A stretch of 64,000 bases of DNA from Lophius americanus (taxonomy: Eukaryota; Chordata; Actinopteri; Lophiiformes; Lophiidae): NCBI GenBank assembly GCA_037951165.1, contig JBBDHG010000161.1:178501-242500 (forward strand), read 5' to 3'. Both the position numbers and the translations under genes were made by a program. The notes beneath the pieces are model-generated. The model had not been told where the DNA came from. It saw only the letters and a list, made by a program, of their open reading frames with translations, and made no database searches. Position 1 is the stretch's first letter. Each line of letters opens with the position of its first letter. Below, one piece after another: positions 47,182-58,995 of this stretch.

Positions 47182-48925
47182 TTTTCTTTTCATTTATTTT
47201 TATTAACATAACTTTTTATTTCTCTATTTTTATTTAATAATTCATATTATTTGTATTATTTCTACTTTTTCTAATTTTAATTATGTTTCATAGTAAATAA
47301 AAAAAAAAACTTTCTTTTTTAGCTGTGAGGTAACAGCTCTAACGACTACATGTAATATGTGATGTTGTATTTCAACCTCATGATCTCCATATGTTTGGTA
47401 TTACTTTCACGTAATCTTTCGTTTGACTAATTAAATCCTACCCTACTTTTACAAATCTTCACACTCCTTTTAGCATCTTCTCCAGACAAAATTGAAACCA
47501 GGCATATTGAGTCAAGCAGCCTTCATATGCATCCTTTCACTTCTCTCCACTGTTCATGCTCCTTCAGCTCTACTGCAACCAAGTTAAGGCAGATAATTCT
47601 GTTTAGTAAGAGTTTTCAAACCAACTGGAAATATATGCCACATTTTCATGCAACACGGATTCTATTCAAATTTTAGAACCATGATTGCTGTTTAGCGTCA
47701 TCTATTCCAAGCCATAAATGCTGTCTCACTCACACAGTTGATCATTCAAAGCAATTATCCTTATTCATTACGATTTGGTCGAGTCTATTAATAGTTCAGC
47801 TTGAAAGCGTGCTAATGGCAAAATCTTTCCTACTGGGTCGCATGATGTGAAATCTCACTGTTCCCTTTTTTTGCCAAGAAGTTGTGCTCATGTCAAACTG
47901 GCTGTCTATGATGGGTTGAATGCTCCTTCATTTGTCAATGTGTGGCCATGTGCTCATTTTGCAGCTTCATTATTAAGTGTCCTTAAGAGTGACCTCTATT
48001 TTATGGCCTATGTTTTAAATAGCGGCCCTTCTAAATGGGGTCGATAAGCAAAGCACTCCCGAGCTGTAATGTAGCTGGAATGCTGGAATGTAATCAGCCA
48101 ATTAGTCTGTTCTTTATTAGGAGACCAGCCACAGCCATACGTCTCTGCTACCGGGGACTAGTTAGCGAGTTCTAATGAGCCTTTAGCTAACAACCAGAGA
48201 AGCCCTGTCAAGCATTATTAATAAAGAAGCTATTTGTGCAGGCTTTCCGGTTTAAATACTGCTAATACCAGAGAGCCATGCTTATTAAGATGTATCTGCA
48301 AGTTCCATGAACAAGGTTACACTGTAAAACCAAAGCAAAGGAATGAAATTTAAAAAAATTATGCATTCTTTTGTGTTTCCTCAATTATGCACCATGCATT
48401 ATTCAAAATTCAGCATGTTAATATATGTGTCATATTTTTGGGATTTCATCTCCAGAACATAACAAGCATAGATGTTTTCTGCAACATCTACTGTAAATAT
48501 CCTCAGGCTTTTAGCTATTATTTTTATATTATACCCACATCTTCCCAAACTATTGTACTACACTATTAATCTGTCAGCGGCAACAATCCAGCGAAAATAC
48601 ATTTGAAATGACGTATCCTTTATGTGACAACATGGTGAATATATTTAGGATTCAATTCTCCATAATAGTGTTGAACTGCAATCACAACAAACCTGATATG
48701 CTTCTGACTAAAGCAATTCGTGACAGGTAAGTTTTTGACTAATTGGTGTGGGATTTCTCTGAGCTTTGAATTGATCAAAGAAACGGTGGATGAATAAAGA
48801 CATGGACAGTTCTGTCTCTACATTTCAACATCAAGCTCCGAAATTGATTTAAAACATCACACCAAATAGGGGTGTTACCACTGCTACAAAAACTTCAAAT
48901 TGCACAGGACTGGTTGATTATATGT
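47182..48925. other. Unique non-coding; candidate conserved element 47690-48290
   Basis: 47690-48290 has balanced composition without simple repeats and includes 'gtaatcagccaattagtctg', 'ttctttattaggagaccagc', 'tctaatgagcctttagctaa'. Low repeat content for 600 bp in this repeat-dense window suggests constraint, but this is inference. No frame over 68 codons. Confidence 0.35.
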
Positions 48926-49170
48926 TGCAACACAGGGGGAGGACTGTGGTTCACGCTATCACCTCACTGTAAGAACCTTCTAGGTCGGAATCCCAACCTA
49001 AGGCCTTTTGGAATCTGTATGGAGAGCAGAGAGCCCACAGTCAAAAGACACTGGTACACTGGTGGCTCTAAATTGGTGGGATTTACAGGGAGGATGTACC
49101 CACGTCTTGGCCAATGTCGACTGGGATAGGTTCCATCGCACCCTGCAAAAGATAAGTGGTTGCAGAAGAT
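48926..49170 (+). repeat. Teleost composite SINE-like repeat with tRNA-like head
   Basis: Order: 'ggttcacgctatcacctcac', 'tcggaatcccaacctaaggc' (degraded B box GGTTCGATTCC), 'cagtcaaaagacactgg', 'tggctctaaattggtggg', 'gtcgactgggataggttcca', 'gataagtggttgcagaagat'. This is the canonical order of a widespread fish repeat that ends in a GGAT ladder. Its tail is the long tract that follows. Confidence 0.75.
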
Positions 49171-49715
49171 GGACGGACAGATGGATGCTGGATGAATGGA
49201 TGGACAACAGATGAACAAATTAACAGAAAGATGATTGATGAAACGAATGGACGAACGGATGGATGGGTTATGGACTAACGGACAGAGGATTGATGTGGGA
49301 TAAATGGACAGATGGTTGTATGGATGGATACATGGGTAAATGGACAAATGGACAGACAGATGGGTAGATGGAGGACGGACAAATGGACAGATGATGGAAG
49401 GATGGATGATGGACAAATGGAACGATGATGGACATATGGAAGGATGGATGAATGACTAAAAGAATGGATGGATAGATGAACGGACAGAAGAATGCATGAG
49501 TAGTTATGTATGGATAAACAAATGGATGGCTGGATGATGGACAAACGGACAGATGATGGATTAGATGGATGGATGGACAGATGGATGGATGAATGAACAG
49601 ATGAATATATGAACAGCCATGAATGGATAAGCGAATGGATGGATGTATGATGGACAAACTGACAGAGATGGATGGAGGATGACGGAGAGATGAATGAATA
49701 AACGGATGGATGGAA
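49165..49715. repeat. Expanded (GGAT)n-type tract, ~550 bp
   Basis: Degenerate ladder of 'ggatggatggatg', 'gacggacagatgg', 'aatgaatggatgg'. Grown from the tail of the SINE-like repeat. Minus-strand frames of 150-155 codons (Ser/His/Pro/Ile repeats) are translations of this ladder, not genes. Confidence 0.95.
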
Positions 49716-50149
49716 GACAACTAATGCCAGCTTATCATACAAAAATAATTTTCACGCAGTCATAATCTCATCAAAATGATTCCAAATCAGAGGAGGCTAG
49801 CAAACCAGTCTGAGCAAAGAGTAACCCATTAGAGTTACTCAGCTTCCCAATTGAAATTACAATAACAATGTAATTCAAGGAAAAATCCCTTTTCTCTAAC
49901 CTAACCTCACATTGTGAGAATTTTTTCTCTATTATTAAATTCTTGGAAAGAATTCTAAATCATTCTTGCCTTCTTGTGAATCTGGCATGAAAGGCAACCC
50001 ATTTTTTTCTTCCTTATGAAAAGTGTCTGTACTGCATCATTAATGAAGCAAACTTTTAAACTCTCCCTTTTTAAAGTGTGTCTTACCTCCTAGTTTAACG
50101 GTAGTTTGAACACACTGTTTCTGCTGACCTCACCCTTAAAACAAAATAA
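49716..50149. other. Unique non-coding stretch
   Basis: Nothing recognised. Confidence 0.4.
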
Positions 50150-50494
50150 GGTGTATGCCGTTGTCCCCGGCAACAGGGATATACCCCCAGAAATCCAGTT
50201 TAAATACTGTTAATCCCCAATCCTCTGCGTTATACAAGTAACTCCAAAAACTAAACTTCATGATATGTCTGAAAAACAGTATTTTTCATTTAAAAAAAGC
50301 TCCACTAGTGACTAAAATATTAGCTTTTAGAAAAAATGATGACACACAAAAGATAGATCTCCTCGTTCCTCACACTAAGAGTGAAATTTAAAAATGATCC
50401 ATGAAATAGTTGAGTTATCGTGTTAACACGAAGGCTCTGCGGTCAGGGTGGTGGTGGTGAGGAGGATTCCATAACATCCCCGACGTTTTGGGGA
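50150..50494 (+). repeat. Family A MITE-like repeat, both ends, shortened core
   Basis: Starts 'gtatgccgttgtccccggca', 'gggatatacccccagaaat'; ends 'gagttatcgtgttaacacga', 'ggtggtggtgaggaggattc', 'gacgttttggggata'. The middle core has lost roughly 130 bp compared with 3908-4389. Confidence 0.75.
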
Positions 50495-50930
50495 TAAAAT
50501 TATGAAAGAAGATTTTTCATTGAAGTTAAATATGCCATATCTCATAAATGAGGTAATTAATATAGGATGCAAAGTTTTAAGCTGAGCTCTTATAAACGTT
50601 GCAAACTGTTTGTTGATTATTTTGCTCTTTGTCCGTTTATCCCGGTAATTAATGCATATGGGGCACGGCCCTGTTGAGATAAAACTCTCAGTAATATGTT
50701 TTGAAATAGATGATGATTGTTTAAGTAATTGACTTGACATGATTTACAAAATATTAATTTGGAATATTAATAAATCACATAAGTTCCTTTGGGAAGCCTT
50801 ACGGAAATTAAGTCAATCGCTCTTCTGAATCTTACCTTACAACTGTGTGTGGCATAAATGATTCTCCTACCAGATTTTGCATAACTTCGAGACCAGTTGG
50901 TATCCAGAATTTTGGTAGTTGGACTTTTTG
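50495..50930. other. Unique non-coding stretch
   Basis: Contains a 105-codon minus frame starting in the family A end (50423-50740) with no domain; treated as chance. Confidence 0.4.
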
Positions 50931-51373
50931 TTCTAAGGACAGACAGCGGAGAGCAACAATTTTCCAACCGCAGTACAGAGAGCTTGTCTCTGATTCTGTT
51001 TTTGATATACATGGACAATATCTCGAGGCACAGTCGAGATGAGGAGAATGTCCAGTTTGTGGAGCTTAGAATTTAATATCTGCTGTTTGCAGATGATGTG
51101 GATTTGTTGGCTACATCAGTCCAGGACGTCCAGCGTTCACTGGATCAGTTTACAGCTGATAGCAAAGAAGCTGGTATGAGGCAAATCCAACTGGGAGGAA
51201 ACCCCAGTGTAGACCCAGAACTTGCTAGGGGGACTATATACCCCAGCCGGCCTGGTTACGACTCCGGATCCCCCAGAATGAGTGGGAGGGCGTTGCTGGG
51301 GACAGAAGTGTCGGGAAATCCCTTATTAGCGCGCTGCCACTGCAACCCAACCCCGTATAGCTGGTTGAGATAG
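50931..51373 (+). mobile_element. GC-rich fish LINE fragment, internally deleted (RT to 3' end)
   Basis: First part (to about 51178) is RT: 'ttgatatacatggacaatat', then FADDVDLLATSVQDVQRSLD (catalytic FADD), then AGMR. Second part (from about 51195) jumps to the 3' end: 'gtagacccagaacttgctag', 'ggatcccccagaatgagtgg', 'ccactgcaacccaaccccgt'. The normal spacing of these blocks in the copy at 61633-63449 is about 530 bp, here ~20 bp, so about half a kilobase is lost. Related to, but distinguishable from, the LINE at 61.6 kb. Confidence 0.8.
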
Positions 51374-53984
51374 TTATTGACACGTTAAAAAGCAATCAGT
51401 CAACATCTGAGCGAAATGCTGCTTTGATAGGCCAGATTCCTCTTCATATGTTTCCAACACTCCAGCAACGGTAGCCTGGAGTTTCATAAAACCAACCCAG
51501 ACGTGATACAAACGACAAAATGACGAGAAAGCATAAGATCGATACACGAGTAATTACGTTTAACTGCACTCTGACTTGCTACTGTTGAGGTCGTCACGTC
51601 ACCAAATCCTTAAAAGCTGGTGCTCCTTGGATTCACATCTACGATCATGACACTGGAAATTTTTCATGTTATCTGGTTGGCCACAATGTCTCTTTTGATG
51701 CTCCCACCATAGTTCAATAAATATTCGACCCAGGGTTGGCTGACATACACCACGAGAATGATAGATTATAGATTTTGTCATATCTTATATTGTGGTTGCT
51801 AAGCTATCTCTCCAATATCTCCGGTTGAATGGGACTCTTGTGGGCAGTCTTGCAAATCAATGAGCCGACCTGCTTTGTGGCAATATTTGATTTTTATGAG
51901 TTTTGGATCAGTGTGATAACCCTGATTTCTATTGAATTTGCTGCAATAGCCCATATTAGATATTCCTGTCTGGATACTTTGGACATTATCTGTGTCTTTA
52001 TGGGTTTTATCATACTGTGACATACAGTATACCGATATACCACAAGGAATCATTTTTATGTGCTTTATTGCTCCATTTTAAATATTCCAGTGGGTGTATT
52101 ATTGCCAGAAATACATGGTTCAAGGGAGTATGGCTGAACTTTATATCGCCCTTCCTATTGGTTGTGAAACCACTTGAGCCGTGCTTGAATCATGGCAACT
52201 ACATGGAACTTCTGCATAAAGGCAGTCAAGACCCCGCCTTATCTCAGGCGCACAACTGTGTAAGTCACCTGGGACTCTCTACAGTCTAAAAAAGTGACTG
52301 CTGCCACTCATTTTCTCCCGCTCTCTCTCCCCCCAGAGCCTCCCCCCTCATCACAGGGATGAGTGATGCTGTCTCTGCATCGTCTTTGACTGGCAGAGTA
52401 AACACAAGCGCAACAGGAATGCTGGGAGACAAACTACAAGCAACAAAAGAAGTAGACAGATACACCACAACTGTGAAAGTATGTGCTAGGAGAGATAAAG
52501 GTGTGACAGCGTTAGCAGAGATAGTTGTATTGGCACACAGATGATAACAAAGTTAGGAGGCAGACATACGAGCACAATAATATTAGAGACGATTCACATT
52601 ATACTGTTTGAGTATGACAGTATAGAATGATGTCTAGGTTGGAAAATTTTAATAGTTGATAGAGTCAGTGACAGTGAGGTGAAGGGTATACTAGAGATAC
52701 AAGAGGGTTTTTTTCACTATTCTCCTCCTCTGTATGGATGATTAGGGTTAGGTGAAACATCTTTAGAGGTATTCAAAGACAAAATTCCAATATTGCGTTG
52801 ACATCACAGATAGGCGTGATTTTAGTTTATCCATCCTTTAAGATAACAAAACTAACCTTTTAAATTTCACTTTGCTTTTTGTTGCCTGTAATTAACACAA
52901 GAAAGAGAGATTGAGACGGAAAGGCAATGGGGGAGGAGGCCGGGGGTGGCAAGCAGGAGCGAAAGATGGAGATGAAACACCAGAGGCGATGCAAAGCACA
53001 GGCTGAAGGAAACTTGCACAATAACTGTAACGCATGACAGCGAGGATAAAAACACTAAAAGGAACCAACAAAAATGTTGGGATGGAAAGTGAAGAAGTGA
53101 GAGACAGTGTAAACAAAGAGATAAAGAGAGATTGACAGGCCAAAAGGGAGTGCAAGGAAATGTACATACCAGTGGGCTGATATTGTCATTCAGTGCAGAA
53201 GCCCTGCTCCAATGTGCTGTGAGAGCATCATTTGAGACTGACAGTCTTGTTCCTATAGTACAGCATGCCAAACAAAGTCCCTGCCCATCTTTCTCTCTTT
53301 CTACGCCTTTCTCCTGAGCTCACACAATAGACGTCTGATGAAGACTGAATGATTTCAGTCAAACGTGAAAGGCTAACAGAAAAAGACACACGTGGACAGT
53401 CTGGTGATGCAGGGAGGGAAAAAGAACGGACACAGAGAGAGAGGAGCAGACTCGTGCACAACCTGGCCTCAACGCAGCTGCAATTAAGTGAACAGTTTTG
53501 TGGCAGAGAATATGCTAATTCCTTCTGAGCCGTTGATTAGCCATTGCACTGCACACCAGGCAGTATAGGGGAAGGGCGAACAACGGGCTTGGATGCCTAG
53601 GCAGGGTATGACATGCGTCACAGGCCACGTTTATCTACGCCAGTGTAGTTAGCAGCATCGGAGGAAACCAAAGTCCCTGGTTTGTCAGCTGCTTCTCTCT
53701 GCGCCCGCATGTAACATCCAAAAGATGTAAGGAAAACTTGCTCGCTCAATTAGCAAGCTCCAGAGACAGAGATCCGAACAAAGATTCTCATTAATAGTCA
53801 TGTATGACCTTTACATATATATTTATATGCTGAGCCTCAATCCACCGAGGGCTGGTTATAATTTGTAATTTCGGACCTGGGGGATTGTGGGATTGTTAGA
53901 GGTGTTGAGATTGGATGAGAGGAAACTGAAGCGACTGGATCTTATCAACGGCAGATAGTTTTGTCAAAATTAATTCAAACTAGG
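51374..53984. other. Unique non-coding; candidate conserved element 53470-53790
   Basis: No repeat recognised. 52900-53130 is purine-rich and yields 91-134-codon Ser/Leu-rich minus frames (52867-53271) without domain. 53470-53790 ('gagaatatgctaattccttc', 'gccgttgattagccattgca') looks like unique, possibly constrained DNA. Confidence 0.35.
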
Positions 53985-54115
53985 CCTAGGGTGTATCCCC
54001 CAAAAGTCCCCAATCCACTGCATTGTAAAAGCACTTCCCGTAATTGAACGCCTCAGATTAAATGGAAAGTTTGTCCACAAAACTCTTTGTAAAAAATGTT
54101 TTTATAGAAATGTAA
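53985..54115 (+). repeat. Family A end fragment
   Basis: 'cctagggtgtatcccccaaa', 'agtccccaatccactgcatt', 'gtaaaagcacttcccgtaat', 'tgaacgcctcagattaaat' match the start of plus-strand family A (20880-20920). Confidence 0.75.
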
Positions 54116-54196
54116 AAAATCTGTTTTTGGTATAATCATCCAGCGGTAACAGCAAATGTTATGTTTTATACTTTGACCCGGTACCCCAAGTCTGTA

Positions 54197-54231
54197 AATC
54201 CCACATTGTTCAAATCCCACATTGTTCAAAT
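54197..54231. repeat. Short tandem duplication (17 bp, 2 copies)
   Basis: 'atcccacattgttcaaa' occurs twice back to back. Confidence 0.9.
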
Positions 54232-54239
54232 CAAGATGG

Positions 54240-55130
54240 AGACGCATTGTTGTGAGGAGTTTGCGTTTTTTGTATATTCATGTGGGTGTGGCTGGGCGTT
54301 GAATATTGATGACTCACCACAAAAAAAACAAGGTAATCATAAATCCCTTGTACGTGGTCCAATCAACAACAAACCTCTTAAATTTGATAAGGGTTCCGCC
54401 CTGAAGAGGTCTAGAGTAAAAACAATAATGCCCCCTGGTGGCATCATGAAATGATAAAAATTATACTTTGTTATTATACGTTGACTCCATGGACCTCAAA
54501 TTTGGTCTGATAAGTCAAGAAATGTTGAAGTGCACTGTTTTGCATATTTTGCATTTTAGCAAAATTAAATCTTGTTGCCACAGCGACTCAGCAAACTCTT
54601 ATGAACCTTACGTTGTTGTTTGAGTGCCTAGCCATGCTCAAATGTTCACAAAAATGTCACCCAATGTCAGCGTTTATAAGTTAAGTGATTGGATTTTAAT
54701 TTTATGAGGGAGTGTGACAAAATGCGTCTACACCGCCCCCTACAATACCTCAAATGTTGTGCTGTCTTTAACCCTAGAAACATGATACTTGGTGCATATG
54801 TGTATTGTCACGGGATGTACAAAAAAGCAGTTATGTATTTGATCGAACTCGTCCTAGGGATTCGGTCCGATCAACATGAAATTTGGTATAATATCAAGGC
54901 ACGGAGTATGAAAAGCTATTAACGGTTTTTCCATGACTTGAAAGGCATTGCCATAGCGAAATGAATCTCACCATAAAACCCACATGCTCTTAATGTAACT
55001 TTCCATCGTCCCGTTTGTCCAAAACTTCACATGTTGGATCAGAGTCCTGCCCATAGCAGCTGGCGCATGGCTCGACATGCTATCGAAACGATGAGGTTCC
55101 TTTAGATATGTATATGTAGAAGTGTTAAAA
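54240..55130. repeat. Teleost dispersed repeat (family C), ~890 bp
   Basis: Blocks in order: 'gggtgtggctgggcgttgaa', 'tttgataagggttccgccct', 'gccccctggtggcatcat', 'cctcaaatttggtctgataa', 'gtcaagaaatgttgaagtgc', 'cgccccctacaatacctcaa', 'catgatacttggtgcatatg', 'gattcggtccgatcaacatg', 'aaatttggtataatatcaag'. I recall the same succession in other percomorph genomes as a non-coding dispersed element. No open frame explains it. Confidence 0.55.
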
Positions 55131-55683
55131 GTTAGTTCAAAGGTTACGAGTAAAAAGACAAATATTATTAATTGCTATTTGTTCAGCATTGTGGTAGGGT
55201 TGTTGTGTCAGCTCTGTCCCTCACTAGAAGGGAGGGGTCTACGGATATGGGGGTAGAGAGGAAATGGAAATGGTGGGCGGCACAAAGGTTATGACTTGTT
55301 GCAGCAAAATTAATCTTGCCTTCAAAGAAAGTAAGCATAAAGCCCGGACTGATCACTACTCAGGAGGAGATGAGGTACTGTGAACTCTTTCCACTTCCCC
55401 TACTGGAGTTATTTCTAAGCTGATCTGAAGCTGCTCATGTCGAACCACAGTGGAGGAAATCTGATTGGTGAAAAATGTATACTCAGAACTATGCGGTTGT
55501 CTGTCGCCTGCGGAGCCAATTTCGGGCCCACTGCGTTAACCCATCTGTTTACCTCTAAACCTCGCTATCAACAGTCAGCATGAAGACGCGACTCTGAAGA
55601 TGTTGCGAGGTAACCAGTGAGGTCCTTCCGGTTCCCCTGATTACATAAACTCTGAGTCATGACCAGCTGCGGGTTCTTGAGTG
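55131..55683. other. Unique non-coding stretch
   Basis: Nothing recognised; 55200-55280 is relatively G-rich. Confidence 0.4.
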
Positions 55684-55862
55684 ATCGATTGAGTGATTGT
55701 ATTTATATAGCGCCAATTCACAAAATTTTTTATCTCAAGGTGCTTTCGAAAAAAGCAGGTCTAGACCGATTTCTTTATTCATAATTCTGCGGTGACTCAA
55801 CAAATTCCTCCATGAACAAGCACTTGGCGTCAGTGGCGAGAAAAAAATACCTTTTAAGGGGC
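55684..55862. repeat. Teleost 'tatttatatagcgccaattc' dispersed repeat (LINE-tail type)
   Basis: Second copy of the 2185-2300 repeat and longer: 'atttatatagcgccaattca', 'tctcaaggtgctttcg', 'aagcaggtctagaccgattt', 'gaacaagcacttggcgtcag', 'tggcgagaaaaaaatacctt'. Confidence 0.8.
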
Positions 55863-57984
55863 AACTCCAAATAAAGTAAAAAATTATCTCCAGCTCATAT
55901 CTGTCCAAAAATTATTATTATATCTCATTATATTCCATTTATTCAAAGAGACAACCCTAAAATGTACACCGTGTACCTTTAGGTTGGAAAAATAACATGT
56001 TGTTATATATTTTTTTATGTTATATTACCACAGGTGGTTTGACATGACTTTTTTAGAACTGTGACTCTGACTGTTGCTGCCGAACCCGTAACTGTAATGA
56101 CAGGAGCTGATCGTGGCAGGATGATGAAAAGCCTGTGCATATGACACAAAAATGATAATATTACTCAGAAAGTCTCTTGGCACACTAAGAGTACATTTTA
56201 ACGGCTTTAACGGTTCTGTTAAAATAATATCTTTGTTATGTCTGAATTTATATTAAAATGTAACAGCTAAGTTACATTTAGACTGAAAAAAGCTTTTTTT
56301 TTCCTTATCTATAATTAACCTCTAATGCAGAAAAAAAAGCAGAATATTAAGTTTTAATTCCCTAGATTTATCATGATTTACCAAAACATGATCTTACTGC
56401 AATATGGGATGGATTGTGTTTGGCAGAATTATTTTCTACTCCACATAACTCAGATCCGTCTCATCTCATTTTCAACGACATAACTACTTGTTTTGCTTTG
56501 TTTCAACTAATTTCAACCCTATTTTATATTGATAACATTCATACTTCAACCCAATACAGTTCAACAGAGGCACAAATTATCAACTCCAAAATAACCATTA
56601 TGTTGAACTGCTGCCTCTCTAAAGTGCTACCGACAAAAACAAAACATTAAATACTTGATGAAGGTAGTATATGTTGATATCCATTTGCATTGCCTCCAAA
56701 ATGATTATATTGAGATGCTACCTCTTTAAAATAGCTTCAATAATATAGGATTTATTCATATTGGATGATGTGTACATCTTTTGATTTAAGTAAATGCTTA
56801 AAGGAAGGATTTTAACTAGTATAGATCAACTTTGTTTATAATAATAATAAATAATTATAATAATAAATAATACATTTTATTTATGCACTTTTAACAAATA
56901 CTCAAAGTCCCTTTAAAGGTAGATAAGAAGAAAGTAATATAAGAATCAGATATCAAAACATTAACAGCTCAAACTAAAATAATTACAGCATTATGAACAT
57001 CTCTTCCATCACCCGGAATGACACGATGCCGTGTTACTATAAGTTTTGACTTTGGCTTCTGAATTGGATGAAATTCAACACTTACATGTTCAGAGAGTTC
57101 ATATAAGTTTTTATAAAATCACATAAATGATATCATTGTATAAAACACTGACCAAATATACATCTCTCTGTCTCTGTTTTTGTCTTTGTCTGAGCGATGA
57201 TGTCAGGAGCAGTTGGGTGGTGCAACTGGCGACGCAACCACCATCTGGTCCCCAGGAGAAGGAGAGTCAGCAGGGCTCTCACAATGCACTCCCACTCGTC
57301 AGCCCACAATGTGCTCACACACACTAACTTACTCTAAGGCACAGCCAAGTTCCTGCAGTAGCCCTCGCGTGAAAGCACTGACACACGCCAACACACACGC
57401 TGGCACCATGGGAGCTTTTACAAGCACCAGTACCGGGACATTGAGACTATACCACCTACTCCTTCTGCAACGTGCTGTCCATCTGTTCACTGTACCCCTC
57501 TCTCCATGGTTTTAGATGTCCAATATGTGAGGCGACTTACCAGCTTACAGTCTGTGTGTACAGGTGACTGACATACACACAAAATACTACTAGCCATAAT
57601 CTTTGGGTGATCGTTAAGTGCTCAAAATGCCGGTCCGCAAGTAACAAGACATTCTAGCCACAGACATGAAAGACAATAACGTTTTTAATCCAGCAAGGGG
57701 TTGACATAAAATTTTATGTACTATTTTGCTGCTTATTTATTTCGAGCAAAACTGCTTTCTCTGTGATATTACACTCAATATATTTTATTTTGCGCTGTGA
57801 ATTTGAGAAAACAAGTAATTTCAGGGATTTAGTGACTCAATATAGACATTTTTTGCTACTGTCTGATTTTTGAGGGGCAAATAACCTTTTAATTGCTTGA
57901 TAAGATAACTGAAAAGAAAAATTACAACCCTTAAATACAATTAGTTTCATTTCATTAATGGTAAATTTCAGGATTTTGCAGTTT
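55863..57984. other. Mostly unique; LINE-tail scrap at 56838-56960
   Basis: 56838-56960 begins with AAT-rich sequence then 'aatacattttatttatgcac', like the inverted tail of the L2 element at 29173. 57160-57515 has a pyrimidine tract followed by a 100-codon frame (57213-57515) of unknown nature. 56414-56650 is a 78-codon frame without domain. Confidence 0.4.
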
Positions 57985-58995
57985 TTCCACTCAAGACAAA
58001 TCAAAGTTTATTTAAAGATCACATTTAATAAACAACCAAAACGAGTTTACCAAACTGCTGAACATATACAATAAAATAGTAGCTTTAATTACAAGAATAA
58101 AAGACCAGCCCATCAGTGAAAATCAACACAGAATAGAAAATAAGCATTAAAACAAACGTTCAAATTAAAGTGAATGACATGATTTAAATAGAAATGTCAA
58201 AGCTCATCTCGAGTTAAAAGCCAGAGAAAAAAGGTGCGTTTTGCACAAAGATTTAAATATTTCAAGGATTTGTGCCATTCTGATGTGAATGGCAAGACCG
58301 TTCCAGAGTTATGGGCCTTCTATTGCAAAGGCCCGGTCACTTCTGGTTCTTAATTTTGACCGAGGAGTGGCCAAAAAAATTGTCAGTAGAACGCAGCTCT
58401 GACAGGAGAATGCAAATGCGAGAGCTCCGTAAAATAGGATGGTACTAACCCATTTAAGGTTTTAGTCTATCCGGCAGATGAAGCCAGTGGAGAACCGCCA
58501 GTACTCGAGTTATGTGATCACCTTATTTACTTCCAGACGTAGGCGAGCAGCAGCATGATGAGTGCTCCAGACCACTGATAAGGAGTTAAAATAACCTGTC
58601 CGTGAAGTAATGAAGACATGTATGACTCTCTCCAAATCCTTCGGGGAGAGATACGCCTTTACCTTTGCAAGGAGCCTAAGCTGTAAAAAGCTTGCTTTTG
58701 AACTGTAGTAATTTGGTTGTTGAGCTTGAAAGAAGAGCTGACAAGTACATCGCCAAAGTTCTTGATAATAGATCTACTGTAGTATGCTAACGGGCCAAGA
58801 TAATCTTCAACATTACCAAAAAAAACGACCCCACTGTAAACAACAACCTCCGTTTTTGCTCCATTTGGATTAAGGAAGTTTATCAACATCTAGGATTTGA
58901 TGTCATCTAAACAGTTCCACAAATAGACTCTTTACTGTTTTGATAGGCAGATGGATTTGAATGTCATTTGCAAAGCAGACGAACAACTCTCAAAT
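57985..58995 (-). mobile_element. L2-type LINE, 3' third, minus strand, older copy
   Basis: Minus-strand insertion of ~1 kb. The coding part runs 58995 to about 58205, followed by ~210 bp of 3' UTR ending in an A/T-rich terminus near 57990 ('caaatcaaagtttatttaaa' read on the plus strand). Homologous to 29173-29950 but more decayed. Confidence 0.8.
58205..58990 (-). pseudogene. L2 reverse transcriptase C-terminus, heavily broken
   Basis: Minus-strand pieces in order: DIQIHLPIK (just past the YADD position of the family), FLNPNGAKTEVVVYSG, KNFGDVLVSSSFKLNNQIT, then shifted LLAKVKAYLSPKDLERVIHV, HHAAAR, DHIT.VLAVLHWL, and finally SKLRTRSDRAFAIEGP, stop, LWNGLAIHIRMAQILEIFKS, LCKTHLFSLAF. These follow the L2 RT pattern 'FLN.N..KTEV', 'KNLGV.FDS.L.F..QI', 'ERVIHAFI.SRLDYCN', 'HITPVLA.LHWLP', 'DRAF...AP.LWN.LP', 'FK..LKTHLF'. 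At least three frame changes and several stops. A 76-codon open piece survives at 58659-58889. Confidence 0.85.

Noticed and set aside
48964..49742. Three long minus-strand frames (150-155 codons) rich in Ser, His, Pro, Ile
   Set aside because: They are translations of the degenerate GGAT ladder, which stays open in several frames by composition.
52867..53271. 134-codon minus-strand Ser/Leu-rich frame
   Set aside because: Lies opposite a purine-rich stretch. Composition alone gives Ser/Leu/Phe codons, and there is no domain.
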